From Planctomycetota bacterium (GTDB lineage: Bacteria > Planctomycetota > Phycisphaerae > WQYP01): DNA of 5,653 bases. The stretch is taken from positions 1 to 5,653 of the forward strand of contig JAKCCC010000154.1 of assembly GCA_021838985.1 (NCBI GenBank). Direction: 5' to 3'. Both the position numbers and the translations under genes were made by a program. This document shows positions 1 to 4,317 of the stretch, piece after piece. Position 1 is the stretch's first letter; each line of letters opens with the position of its first letter. A model generated the notes under the pieces. The model was not told the DNA's origin. It saw nothing but the letters and a program-made list of their open reading frames with translations, and ran no database searches.

Positions 1-1
1 C

Positions 2-295
2 GTACAGACGGTTAGCTTTCCTTTGCTGAGTAATTTTAGCGATTCCACCCCCTACTTGACGGCGTATTCCTCTAACGGCAGTGTACTGCTGGAGTCGGTC
101 TCTGCGTCGAGCTCCCCCGTGCCGGAACCGGCGACGGTGGCGCTGTTCGCCATCGGTGGCGCGGCCCTGCTGCTGCGGCGCCGGCGCAAAGTGGCCAGCC
201 CGAATTGGAACACAGCAGGGCCTGCTATGCCTTCAGGCCGCCAGCCCGAATCGGAACTTGGCGGAGTGCGCCACGCTGGCGACGAGGGGCGATGA
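2..295 (+). CDS. PEP-CTERM sorting-domain protein, C-terminal part (5' end outside window)
   Basis: The frame is open from the window edge, leaving 97 residues and a TGA stop. The visible part is a Ser/Thr-rich segment of the kind found at the end of secreted beta-rich proteins. It is followed by VPEP (codons from 119), a hydrophobic stretch of about 15 residues (ATVALFAIGGAALLL), and RRRRK ending at 190. That tripartite pattern is the PEP-CTERM signal, known to be processed by an exosortase in the inner membrane so that the protein is released to the surface or extracellular matrix. The N-terminal domain that would tell its function is not in the window. One oddity is that such proteins normally stop a few residues after the Arg cluster, yet this frame continues 34 residues past RRRRK through repeat DNA that contains one 18-mer twice in different frames. 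The family call is firm; the natural C-terminus is doubtful. Confidence 0.85.
   Translation, partial: VQTVSFPLLSNFSDSTPYLTAYSSNGSVLLESVSASSSPVPEPATVALFAIGGAALLLRRRRKVASPNWNTAGPAMPSGRQPESELGGVRHAGDEGR
194..257. repeat. Imperfect direct repeat pair with internal palindromes
   Basis: GCCAGCCCGAATTGGAAC at 194-211 recurs at 240-257 with a single change (T to C), a period of 46 bp. Between the copies lie a palindrome AGCAGG-G-CCTGCT (214-226) and a GGCCTG/CAGGCC hairpin (219-224 with 234-239). Just after them is TGGCG-gagtg-CGCCA (259-273). This looks like short intergenic repeat DNA of REP type that overlaps the 3' end of the PEP-CTERM frame. Confidence 0.6.
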
Positions 296-349
296 AAACC
301 TTCCGGTCGACTGGGCTTCGGATTATGAAGCGGGGCGAGTCGCGGAGGT

Positions 350-369
350 GTGGCCAAATTTTTGGCCAC
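350..369. repeat. Perfect inverted repeat, 9-bp arms
   Basis: GTGGCCAAA (350-358) and TTTGGCCAC (361-369) are exact reverse complements separated by two T residues. In RNA this would fold as about 7-8 bp with a T-rich loop. It lies 55 nt downstream of the PEP-CTERM stop and could end that transcript, but no T-tract follows the stem. It could equally be an operator or a REP unit. Confidence 0.6.
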
Positions 370-383
370 GGCGTAGCCCACGA

Positions 384-399
384 GCGGCATCGATGCCGC
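384..399. repeat. Perfect 16-bp palindrome
   Basis: GCGGCATCGATGCCGC is its own reverse complement with no central spacer. A site with two-fold symmetry suits a dimeric DNA-binding protein or a REP element core. It lies in the non-coding gap, well away from any gene start, so a role as an ordinary promoter operator is unlikely. Confidence 0.6.
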
Positions 400-624
400 C
401 CCTCAGACGGTTGGGGATTTAGCACGATCACCGATGACCGGCCCAGGCCCGATTCCGCGCTGCAGTTTAGTCGCCACGGCGACCTTGGGGCTACGCGGTA
501 TTCGCGGGCGACTCGCCCTGGTGAGGTACCTCAATGGCCATCCCGATAGTCTCGATGGAAATCGGCAGATAAGCGCGAGGGCAGGTGCGGCCCGCAAACG
601 GTTACTGAAATTTCCGTCCCATCT

Positions 625-640
625 GGGCGCGGCAGCGCCC
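625..640. repeat. GC-rich hairpin just downstream of dnaA
   Basis: GGGCGC (625-630) and GCGCCC (635-640) form a 6-bp stem with a 4-nt loop (ggca). It lies 29 nt past the dnaA stop on the minus strand, the right place for a transcript end. There is no U-tract on that strand, so a terminator role is only possible. Confidence 0.4.
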
Positions 641-668
641 CGCGTTTAGCGTTTCGGATTTGCGCGGG

Positions 669-2078
669 TCATCCCGGACGGCGCAGCTGTGCGGTCAGAT
701 TGGTGATGATTTCCCTCATGGTTTGCCGCCGCGAACCCAACGGCGTGGCCCAATCGAGCAGCGCTCCCGTTTCAAGCTGGCTTTGAATCCTGCGGCAGGC
801 GCCAATGGCGGTGGAATGGCTTTTCCGACCGATGGCCCGGCCGATATCCGGGTAGCTTAAATGGGTATGGCGCCGGGCCAGGTACATGGCTGCGGCGCGG
901 GCGGCGGCCACCAGGCGGCCGCGGCCATCACCCGTCACGGCCACGGGCGGCAGAGCGAAATAATCCGCTACCACCCGGACGATACGTTCCACCGCCACCG
1001 GCGCCGGTGGGCGGAGGCGCTCCTGGAGGTCCCGCCAGGCGCCGGCGGGTGGCGGGCAAGCAGAGCCGCCAAGCTCGCTGCGGGCGACGGCCTGCAGCAG
1101 CAATCCTTCCAGTTCACGCACATTGGCCGTGGGGACCTGGGCTAATTGCAGCAGAAGCGTCTCAGTAACGGTCCAGCCGCGCCGCTCGGCGAAACGGCGC
1201 AGGATTTCCAGCCGGGTCGGCAGATCGGGTGGATCCACCCGCACCACCAGGCCACTGACAAAGCGGCTGGTCAGCGCGGCGCTAAGCTGCGCCAGATCGC
1301 GCGGCGCCGCATCGCAGGCCAACACCACCTGCCGGTTGTGGGCTTCCACCTGGTTGAAGGTATGCAGAAATTCCTCCTGGGTGCGTCGTTTGCCGGAAAA
1401 AAAATGGGCGTCATCGATCACCAACAGGTCCGCGTGGCGGAAGCGCTGGCGGAACTGGGACATGTGGTTGGCCTTGAGCGCCTCCAGGAATTCATTGGTG
1501 AATTGTTCACCCGTTAGATAAAGGCAGCGCTGCTGGGGGAAGCGGCCGGCATAGCGGTGACATAATCCCTGCAACAGATGGGTTTTTCCCAATCCACAGG
1601 AACCGTGGATGAACAGGGGATTAAACTGGCGTCGCGCCTCCTCAGCCACGCGCACCGCGCTGTGATAAGCCAGTTGATTCCCCGGTCCGACGACGAAGTC
1701 TTCGAGGCGGTAACGCCCATTCAGCCCGGCGCTGGCGCAAGCCGCGGAGGCCGCGGGCGGCGGCGCCGCCGGCCGGCAGGGGGGCGGCTCGGAGGAGGAG
1801 GCCTCCACGGTGATTTCCAGCGGGCCACCGAACACCCCCTCGGCGGTGGAACGCACCTCGGCCATCAGCTTCTGGCGCACCCAGTGGGCGGCGAAGCCGT
1901 TGCCGACGGCGATGCGCAGATGCCGCCCCTCAAGGGTCCAGCGGGTTTGCCCGTCGAACCATTGCTCAAACCGGGGGGCGCCCAGGCGCTGCCGCAGCAG
2001 CGCGCTGATGCGCTGCGCCGGTTCGCCGCCTGACACCACCGCCGGCCCCGCCACTTCCGCCATCGCCGCACCGGACAT
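669..2078 (-). CDS. dnaA: Chromosomal replication initiator protein DnaA (or DnaA paralogue)
   Basis: 469 residues, the usual DnaA length, with all four domains. Domain I (about 20-92) has the FEQWF and N-x-F-x3-WV-x2-K pattern. Domain II (about 93-120) is a Pro/Ala-rich linker. Domain III is the AAA+ ATPase: Walker A GSCGLGKT (159-166), Walker B LLVIDD (218-223), sensor 1 around CD (255-256), arginine-finger Arg272 in LTSRF, and sensor 2 NVRELEG with Arg321. Domain IV (about 360-431) is the DnaA-box-binding helix-turn-helix. ATP-bound DnaA is known to oligomerise on DnaA boxes and melt the origin. Domain IV is altered: the usual GRDHTT of the recognition helix reads RKSHST (418-423), and PRQ reads ARA (393-395). 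His421 and Thr423, which match E. coli His434 and Thr436, are kept. The ATG is supported by AAGGAG six bases upstream. dnaN is not adjacent, so this could be the main initiator or a second copy. Confidence 0.9.
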   Translation of the reverse strand: MSGAAMAEVAGPAVVSGGEPAQRISALLRQRLGAPRFEQWFDGQTRWTLEGRHLRIAVGNGFAAHWVRQKLMAEVRSTAEGVFGGPLEITVEASSSEPPPCRPAAPPPAASAACASAGLNGRYRLEDFVVGPGNQLAYHSAVRVAEEARRQFNPLFIHGSCGLGKTHLLQGLCHRYAGRFPQQRCLYLTGEQFTNEFLEALKANHMSQFRQRFRHADLLVIDDAHFFSGKRRTQEEFLHTFNQVEAHNRQVVLACDAAPRDLAQLSAALTSRFVSGLVVRVDPPDLPTRLEILRRFAERRGWTVTETLLLQLAQVPTANVRELEGLLLQAVARSELGGSACPPPAGAWRDLQERLRPPAPVAVERIVRVVADYFALPPVAVTGDGRGRLVAAARAAAMYLARRHTHLSYPDIGRAIGRKSHSTAIGACRRIQSQLETGALLDWATPLGSRRQTMREIITNLTAQLRRPG

Positions 2079-2084
2079 AAGCCA

Positions 2085-2090
2085 CTCCTT
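2085..2090 (-). promoter_or_regulatory. Ribosome binding site of dnaA
   Basis: AAGGAG on the minus strand lies 6 nt before the ATG at 2076-2078. It favours this start over the second Met at codon 6. Confidence 0.8.
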
Positions 2091-2097
2091 CTCGGAT

Positions 2098-2141
2098 AGT
2101 AAAATTATATATGTCTACCAGTACTTTTATAAATATTTTCA
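2098..2141. other. AT-rich island upstream of dnaA (possible DNA unwinding element)
   Basis: Only 8 of 44 bases are G or C (18%), between flanks that are plainly GC-rich. It begins 20 bp from the dnaA start and contains the likely dnaA promoter. With DnaA-box-like sites some 145 bp further upstream, it could be the duplex unwinding element of an origin. However, the gap to the boxes is longer than usual and no clear DnaA-trio run is visible. An ordinary AT-rich promoter is the alternative. Confidence 0.45.
2104..2133 (-). promoter_or_regulatory. Candidate sigma70-type promoter of dnaA
   Basis: On the minus strand a perfect -10 TATAAT (2109-2104) lies 25 bp before the dnaA ATG. With an 18-bp spacer the -35 position reads TTTATA (2133-2128), which is weak. 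The -10 hexamer is convincing; the -35 is not. The short leader leaves room for only the Shine-Dalgarno sequence. Confidence 0.5.
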
Positions 2142-2198
2142 CGGTGGCCCACCCCCGGGCCGTCCGGAAGGCACCGCGCCGCCCGCCCCGGTTCCCCG

Positions 2199-2229
2199 GA
2201 GCCGGGCCGCGCTGCGGCCGCACCGGCTC
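2199..2229. repeat. Large GC-rich two-part hairpin in the dnaA upstream region
   Basis: Outer arms GAGCCGG (2199-2205) and CCGGCTC (2223-2229) enclose inner arms GCCGC (2206-2210) and GCGGC (2214-2218) with loop GCT and a 4-nt bulge, giving 12 bp of stem. It lies between the AT-rich island and the DnaA-box-like cluster. It could be extruded as a cruciform, bind a protein, or act as a transcription roadblock. No function can be read from the sequence alone. Confidence 0.55.
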
Positions 2230-2284
2230 GGACCCGATTTAACCGATCGCGGGAGGCGTTGGCAAGAAGAATCTGGCGCTTTTC

Positions 2285-2385
2285 TTTTCCACAATTTCCC
2301 AAAGTGCGGCGACGGCGGCACTTGTGGAACAGCCCCCGAATTTTTGCACCCCTTATGCACCACGCCCGGCCAAAATCGTGCATAA
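2285..2385. promoter_or_regulatory. Cluster of five DnaA-box-like 9-mers (candidate origin or DnaA autoregulatory region)
   Basis: Compared with the consensus TTWTNCACA, five sites occur within 101 bp: TTTTCCACA (2285-2293, +, exact match), TGTTCCACA (2331-2323, -), TTTTGCACC (2342-2350, +), TTATGCACC (2353-2361, +) and TTATGCACG (2385-2377, -). The last four each differ at one position. Sites 1 and 2 share perfect 8-bp inverted arms (TTCCACAA at 2287-2294, TTGTGGAA at 2322-2329). Sites 4 and 5 do the same (TTATGCAC at 2353-2360, GTGCATAA at 2378-2385). Sites 3 and 4 are direct repeats 11 bp apart, about one helical turn. The cluster sits 207-307 bp upstream of the dnaA start. Seen: the motifs and their geometry. 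Inferred: DnaA binding. Confidence 0.5.
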
Positions 2386-2459
2386 CCTGTCGCCGATCGG
2401 CATGAATCCCTCCCGCCGGCCCGGTTACGCCCGTTTTTTTCTTCGGGTGCGGCGGGGCC

Positions 2460-2465
2460 TATAAT
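2460..2465 (+). promoter_or_regulatory. Candidate -10 element for the lipoprotein gene
   Basis: A perfect TATAAT on the plus strand lies 66 bp before the lipoprotein ATG. The region about 17 bp upstream is T-rich (TTTTCT at 2437-2442) but is not a good -35. It would give a 5' leader of about 60 nt that includes the palindrome at 2489-2503. Confidence 0.4.
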
Positions 2466-2488
2466 CGAATGAGGGAACACCGGAGTGG

Positions 2489-2503
2489 CTTAGCCCGGCT
2501 AAG
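2489..2503. repeat. 15-nt perfect inverted repeat in the lipoprotein leader
   Basis: CTTAGCC (2489-2495) and GGCTAAG (2497-2503) are exact complements around a single C. As DNA it is a symmetrical site suited to a dimeric regulator; as RNA it would fold as a 5-bp stem with a 5-nt loop. It lies between the candidate -10 element and the ribosome binding site, so an operator or leader hairpin controlling the gene at 2532 is plausible but unproven. Confidence 0.45.
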
Positions 2504-2517
2504 AAGCGCGGCGCTCT

Positions 2518-2525
2518 GGAGGAGG
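2518..2525 (+). promoter_or_regulatory. Ribosome binding site deciding the lipoprotein start
   Basis: GGAGGAGG lies 6 nt before the ATG at 2532. This selects that start over the in-frame ATG at 2469, which has no good Shine-Dalgarno sequence and would put charged residues ahead of the signal peptide. Confidence 0.75.
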
Positions 2526-2531
2526 TTGGCT

Positions 2532-2978
2532 ATGAAGACGATACGATGGGCAGGTGGGCCAGCCACGGTGATAGGGCTGTTGATATTTGGACTGGCGGAA
2601 GTGCTGACCGGCTGCACTGCGGTTCCCGCAGGCGCGTCCCATAGCGTCGGGGCGATGGGACCGCAGGGGGTCCCATCGCTGGTTCGCAGGACGCTGGTAA
2701 ACCAGCTTCCCGGCGGGGACTTTTACTGGACGGCGCATCGAACCTGGCGGGGGAAAGCCGTCTTTATGGCGCTGGCCTACTATCAGCACCAGCGGTATGA
2801 ATTTCTCGTCACGCCGCAGGGCCGGCTGGCAACCATGTTGATCCTCAATCCGGTAGCAGCCCGGCAGCGGGAACTCTACCGCAAGCGGATTATTCTCGGC
2901 GATCCGCTGCAGCGGCAAATAGAGGGAGCCGACTTGGCTCTGCTTCGGGCGCAAACGCACCAGCCGTCACCACCTTGA
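2532..2978 (+). CDS. Small predicted lipoprotein of unknown function
   Basis: 148 residues. The N-terminus has a basic start (MKTIRW), a hydrophobic core (about 10-25) and a lipobox LTGC with Cys28, the layout of a signal peptidase II substrate. The mature protein of about 121 residues would be lipid-anchored in an envelope membrane. It is basic and mixed alpha/beta in appearance: a YEFLVTPQGRLATMLIL stretch (about 90-106) resembles a beta-hairpin, and a charged helical tail (about 111-140) precedes a Pro-rich end. I do not recognise a family. The gene is divergent from dnaA, and its start is fixed by GGAGGAGG at 2518. The next gene on the same strand starts 91 nt after the stop, so the two may share a transcript. 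Confidence 0.75.
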   Translation: MKTIRWAGGPATVIGLLIFGLAEVLTGCTAVPAGASHSVGAMGPQGVPSLVRRTLVNQLPGGDFYWTAHRTWRGKAVFMALAYYQHQRYEFLVTPQGRLATMLILNPVAARQRELYRKRIILGDPLQRQIEGADLALLRAQTHQPSPP

Positions 2979-3069
2979 TTTTTTTTGATCGTGGGATTTG
3001 GCACAGCCACCAACTTGTATTCATCGCTACGGGCCGGCACAATGGGGCGGATTGGCAGGACCAGCGCTG

Positions 3070-3588
3070 ATGCCCCGTGATCCACAAGACGTACGTTTTG
3101 TTATTGGCCCCCTCTTGGTCGGCGTGGGCGTGTTGTATTGGCTGATCCTGCTGGCGAGCCTGGCCATGGTCGCCCTGATTATCATCGCCCCGGCCTGGAA
3201 CGCCCTGCAGCACGCGCACCGCCAAGCCAACAACCTGCAAGCCACGCTGCGTTTGGCCAATGAAAAAATCGCATTGGAACGACGCTTTTTAGCCATGGCC
3301 GACACCAATCCCCTGCTCATGCAGCGACTGGCGGATCGCCAACTGGACCTGATTAATCCGCGGCAACAGGTGCTGCCTCTAAACGGCCGGCCCCGGCCGC
3401 GCGATGTGCAAAGCCTGGTTGATGAAGCCTTGGTCCCTGTCACACCCAAACCGGTGGCATCCGTGCCCTGGTGGGCGGCCATTACGTTGGCCCCGTTTAT
3501 CCGCGTGCCGCTGATGGGGCTGGCCATGGTGGGATTCGCGCTGGTGTTTCTGCTGGAAATCCGGCGGGTAAAGGTGCGGCGCGGCTAA
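3070..3588 (+). CDS. Two-helix membrane protein with central coiled coil; FtsB/DivIC-like motif
   Basis: 172 residues from the ATG at 3070, which has AGGA 9 nt upstream; an in-frame TTG at 2998 lacks any ribosome binding site. One transmembrane segment spans about 10-40. A helical, probably coiled-coil stretch follows (about 43-75), then LADRQLDLINPRQQVLPL (87-104), a Pro-rich linker, a second transmembrane segment (about 134-162) and a short basic tail (RRVKVRRG). Both termini would then lie on the same side, probably the cytoplasm. Helix, coiled coil, then A-x3-L-x4-P (Ala88, Leu92, Pro97) matches the spacing at the end of the coiled coil in FtsB/DivIC cell-division proteins (E. coli FtsB ARNELSMTRP). 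Those proteins are shorter and have one membrane helix, so this is at most a distant relative. I do not recognise the family with certainty. It may be co-transcribed with the lipoprotein gene. Confidence 0.75.
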   Translation: MPRDPQDVRFVIGPLLVGVGVLYWLILLASLAMVALIIIAPAWNALQHAHRQANNLQATLRLANEKIALERRFLAMADTNPLLMQRLADRQLDLINPRQQVLPLNGRPRPRDVQSLVDEALVPVTPKPVASVPWWAAITLAPFIRVPLMGLAMVGFALVFLLEIRRVKVRRG

Positions 3589-3618
3589 GTAGGAACCCAA
3601 AACGAAGGCGGTTGTAGC

Positions 3619-3665
3619 AAGCCCCGTGGCTTCAGCCCGCTCCGCTCGCCTCGCCGGGGGCGAGC
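3619..3665. repeat. REP-like pair of hairpins
   Basis: AAGCC-ccgt-GGCTT (3619-3632) is followed directly by TCAGCCCGC and then by GCTCGCC (3644-3650) with GGCGAGC (3659-3665), a 7-bp stem and 8-nt loop. Two adjacent GC-rich stems just after a stop codon are the usual form of REP elements. A RAYT transposase or genome-wide copies would confirm this; neither can be seen here. Confidence 0.5.
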
Positions 3666-3748
3666 AGGACTTTGTCGAGTCGCCCTCCTCGGCGACCAGT
3701 GGGCGGGCAGGTTTTGTCGAGTCGCCTTAAAGTTTCCTGGCGGCGACC
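3664..3748. repeat. Tandem direct repeat with TTTGTCGAGTCGCC core
   Basis: Two units start 43 bp apart: GCAGG-ac-TTTGTCGAGTCGCC (3664-3684) and GCAGG-t-TTTGTCGAGTCGCC (3707-3726). Each is followed by GGCGACC (3691-3697 and 3742-3748), so each unit carries its own GTCGCC/GGCGAC hairpin, with a 6-nt loop in the first and 15-nt in the second. The stems are conserved while the loops differ, which suggests the structure matters. Confidence 0.6.
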
Positions 3749-3825
3749 CGGTGTAAGGGACAGGCCGGGGCTCCAACACGCCCCCGCCGACCAGCGGCGC
3801 AACCGACGCCCCGTGCGCCCCCGTT

Positions 3826-3845
3826 CACCGCGTTGAAACGCGGTG
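3826..3845. repeat. Strong hairpin, possible bidirectional terminator or REP unit
   Basis: CACCGCG (3826-3832) and CGCGGTG (3839-3845) form a perfect 7-bp stem with loop TTGAAA. It lies 91 bp past the gcvH stop on the minus strand. The stem is stable, but no U-tract follows on either strand, so intrinsic termination is uncertain. Confidence 0.5.
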
Positions 3846-3936
3846 CTTGCAACACGCTTCGCCTTCCTCACCCCGGGAATCCAAGTGGGAACGCGGAACG
3901 AATCATTGGATCGCCGGCGGCGCTCTGTGGCAGGCC

Positions 3937-4317
3937 CTACGGCTTGGCCGTGGTCGCCTGATACTGCTGCGCTGTCATAAGACCGGAATAATCGTTTGGC
4001 CCGGTCTTGATGCGGATCAGCCAGGCTTTTCCATAGGGGTCCTGGTTAATAAGCGAAGGATCCTTTTTCACGGCCGCATTGGCTTCGATCACTTCGCCGG
4101 AGACCGGGGCATAGAGTTCGCCCGCCGTCTTGACTGACTCAATCTCACCAAACGGCTTGCCGGCGGTCAGGGATGCGCCGGGCGCGGGCAATTCCACATA
4201 CGTTACGTCGGTCAATTCATCCACGGCAAACCGGGTAATCCCCACGAGCGCCGCGTCGCCGTCCGGCTTAATCCATTCATGCGTCGGTGTGTAAAACCGG
4301 TCTGGGGGAGCTTCCAT
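3937..4317 (-). CDS. gcvH: Glycine cleavage system H protein (lipoyl carrier)
   Basis: 126 residues, the normal length. GcvH carries a lipoyl arm that takes the aminomethyl group from the P-protein, presents it to GcvT, and is re-oxidised by dihydrolipoamide dehydrogenase, in the cytoplasm. Visible family features are the YTPTHEWIK start, GIT(R)FA with DELTDVTYVELP, and the lipoylation site GEIESVKTAGELYAPVSGEV with Lys63. The C-terminal WLIRIK segment is also typical. The gene overlaps the end of gcvT by 41 nt in another frame, which implies co-transcription and probably translational coupling. Even so, it has its own AAAGGAAA site (4330-4323) before the ATG. No gcvP follows, and the next DNA is a non-coding repeat region. 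Confidence 0.95.
   Translation of the reverse strand: MEAPPDRFYTPTHEWIKPDGDAALVGITRFAVDELTDVTYVELPAPGASLTAGKPFGEIESVKTAGELYAPVSGEVIEANAAVKKDPSLINQDPYGKAWLIRIKTGPNDYSGLMTAQQYQATTAKP

Larger units (their letters stand above)
296..668. other. Non-coding, palindrome-rich gap between convergent genes
   Basis: No reading frame here looks like a protein: the open frames are short, lack ribosome binding sites and overlap one another in several frames. The stretch separates the PEP-CTERM gene (+) from dnaA (-), so both genes end into it. It holds several inverted repeats: 350-369, 384-399, 470-483 (GTCGCC-ac-GGCGAC), 506-518 (GGGCGA-c-TCGCCC) and 625-640. None has a clean U-tract typical of an intrinsic terminator. 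The density of short GC-rich palindromes suggests REP-like elements. Confidence 0.6.
3589..3936. other. Non-coding REP-like region between convergent genes
   Basis: No credible gene is present. The membrane-protein gene (+) and gcvH (-) both end into this 348-bp stretch, a typical place for REP elements and bidirectional terminators. It holds three compact hairpins (3619-3632, 3644-3665, 3826-3845) and a duplicated element (3664-3748). No long T-tract follows any stem. Confidence 0.65.

Noticed and set aside
1123..2033. Several long plus-strand reading frames opposite dnaA
   Set aside because: High-GC antisense shadows of dnaA: low-complexity, Arg/Gly-rich translations and no start signals, while dnaA on the minus strand has complete conserved motifs.
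2469..2531. Lipoprotein start at ATG 2469
   Set aside because: It would add 21 Arg-rich residues before a normal lipoprotein signal peptide, and GGAGGAGG points to the ATG at 2532.
2979..2986. T8 tract after the lipoprotein gene as an intrinsic terminator
   Set aside because: No stable GC-rich stem lies immediately upstream of the T-run, and a same-strand gene follows closely.
2998..3069. Longer membrane-protein form starting at TTG 2998
   Set aside because: No ribosome binding site precedes the TTG. The extra 24 residues are polar and sit oddly before the first membrane helix, and the ATG at 3070 has AGGA at fair spacing.
3664..3748. CRISPR array
   Set aside because: There are only two repeat copies, with a 43-bp period, hairpins in the spacer region and no cas genes. 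A REP-like duplication fits better.
3847..4137. Plus-strand reading frame over the end of gcvH
   Set aside because: It is the antisense shadow of gcvH, with no ribosome binding site or recognisable protein features.
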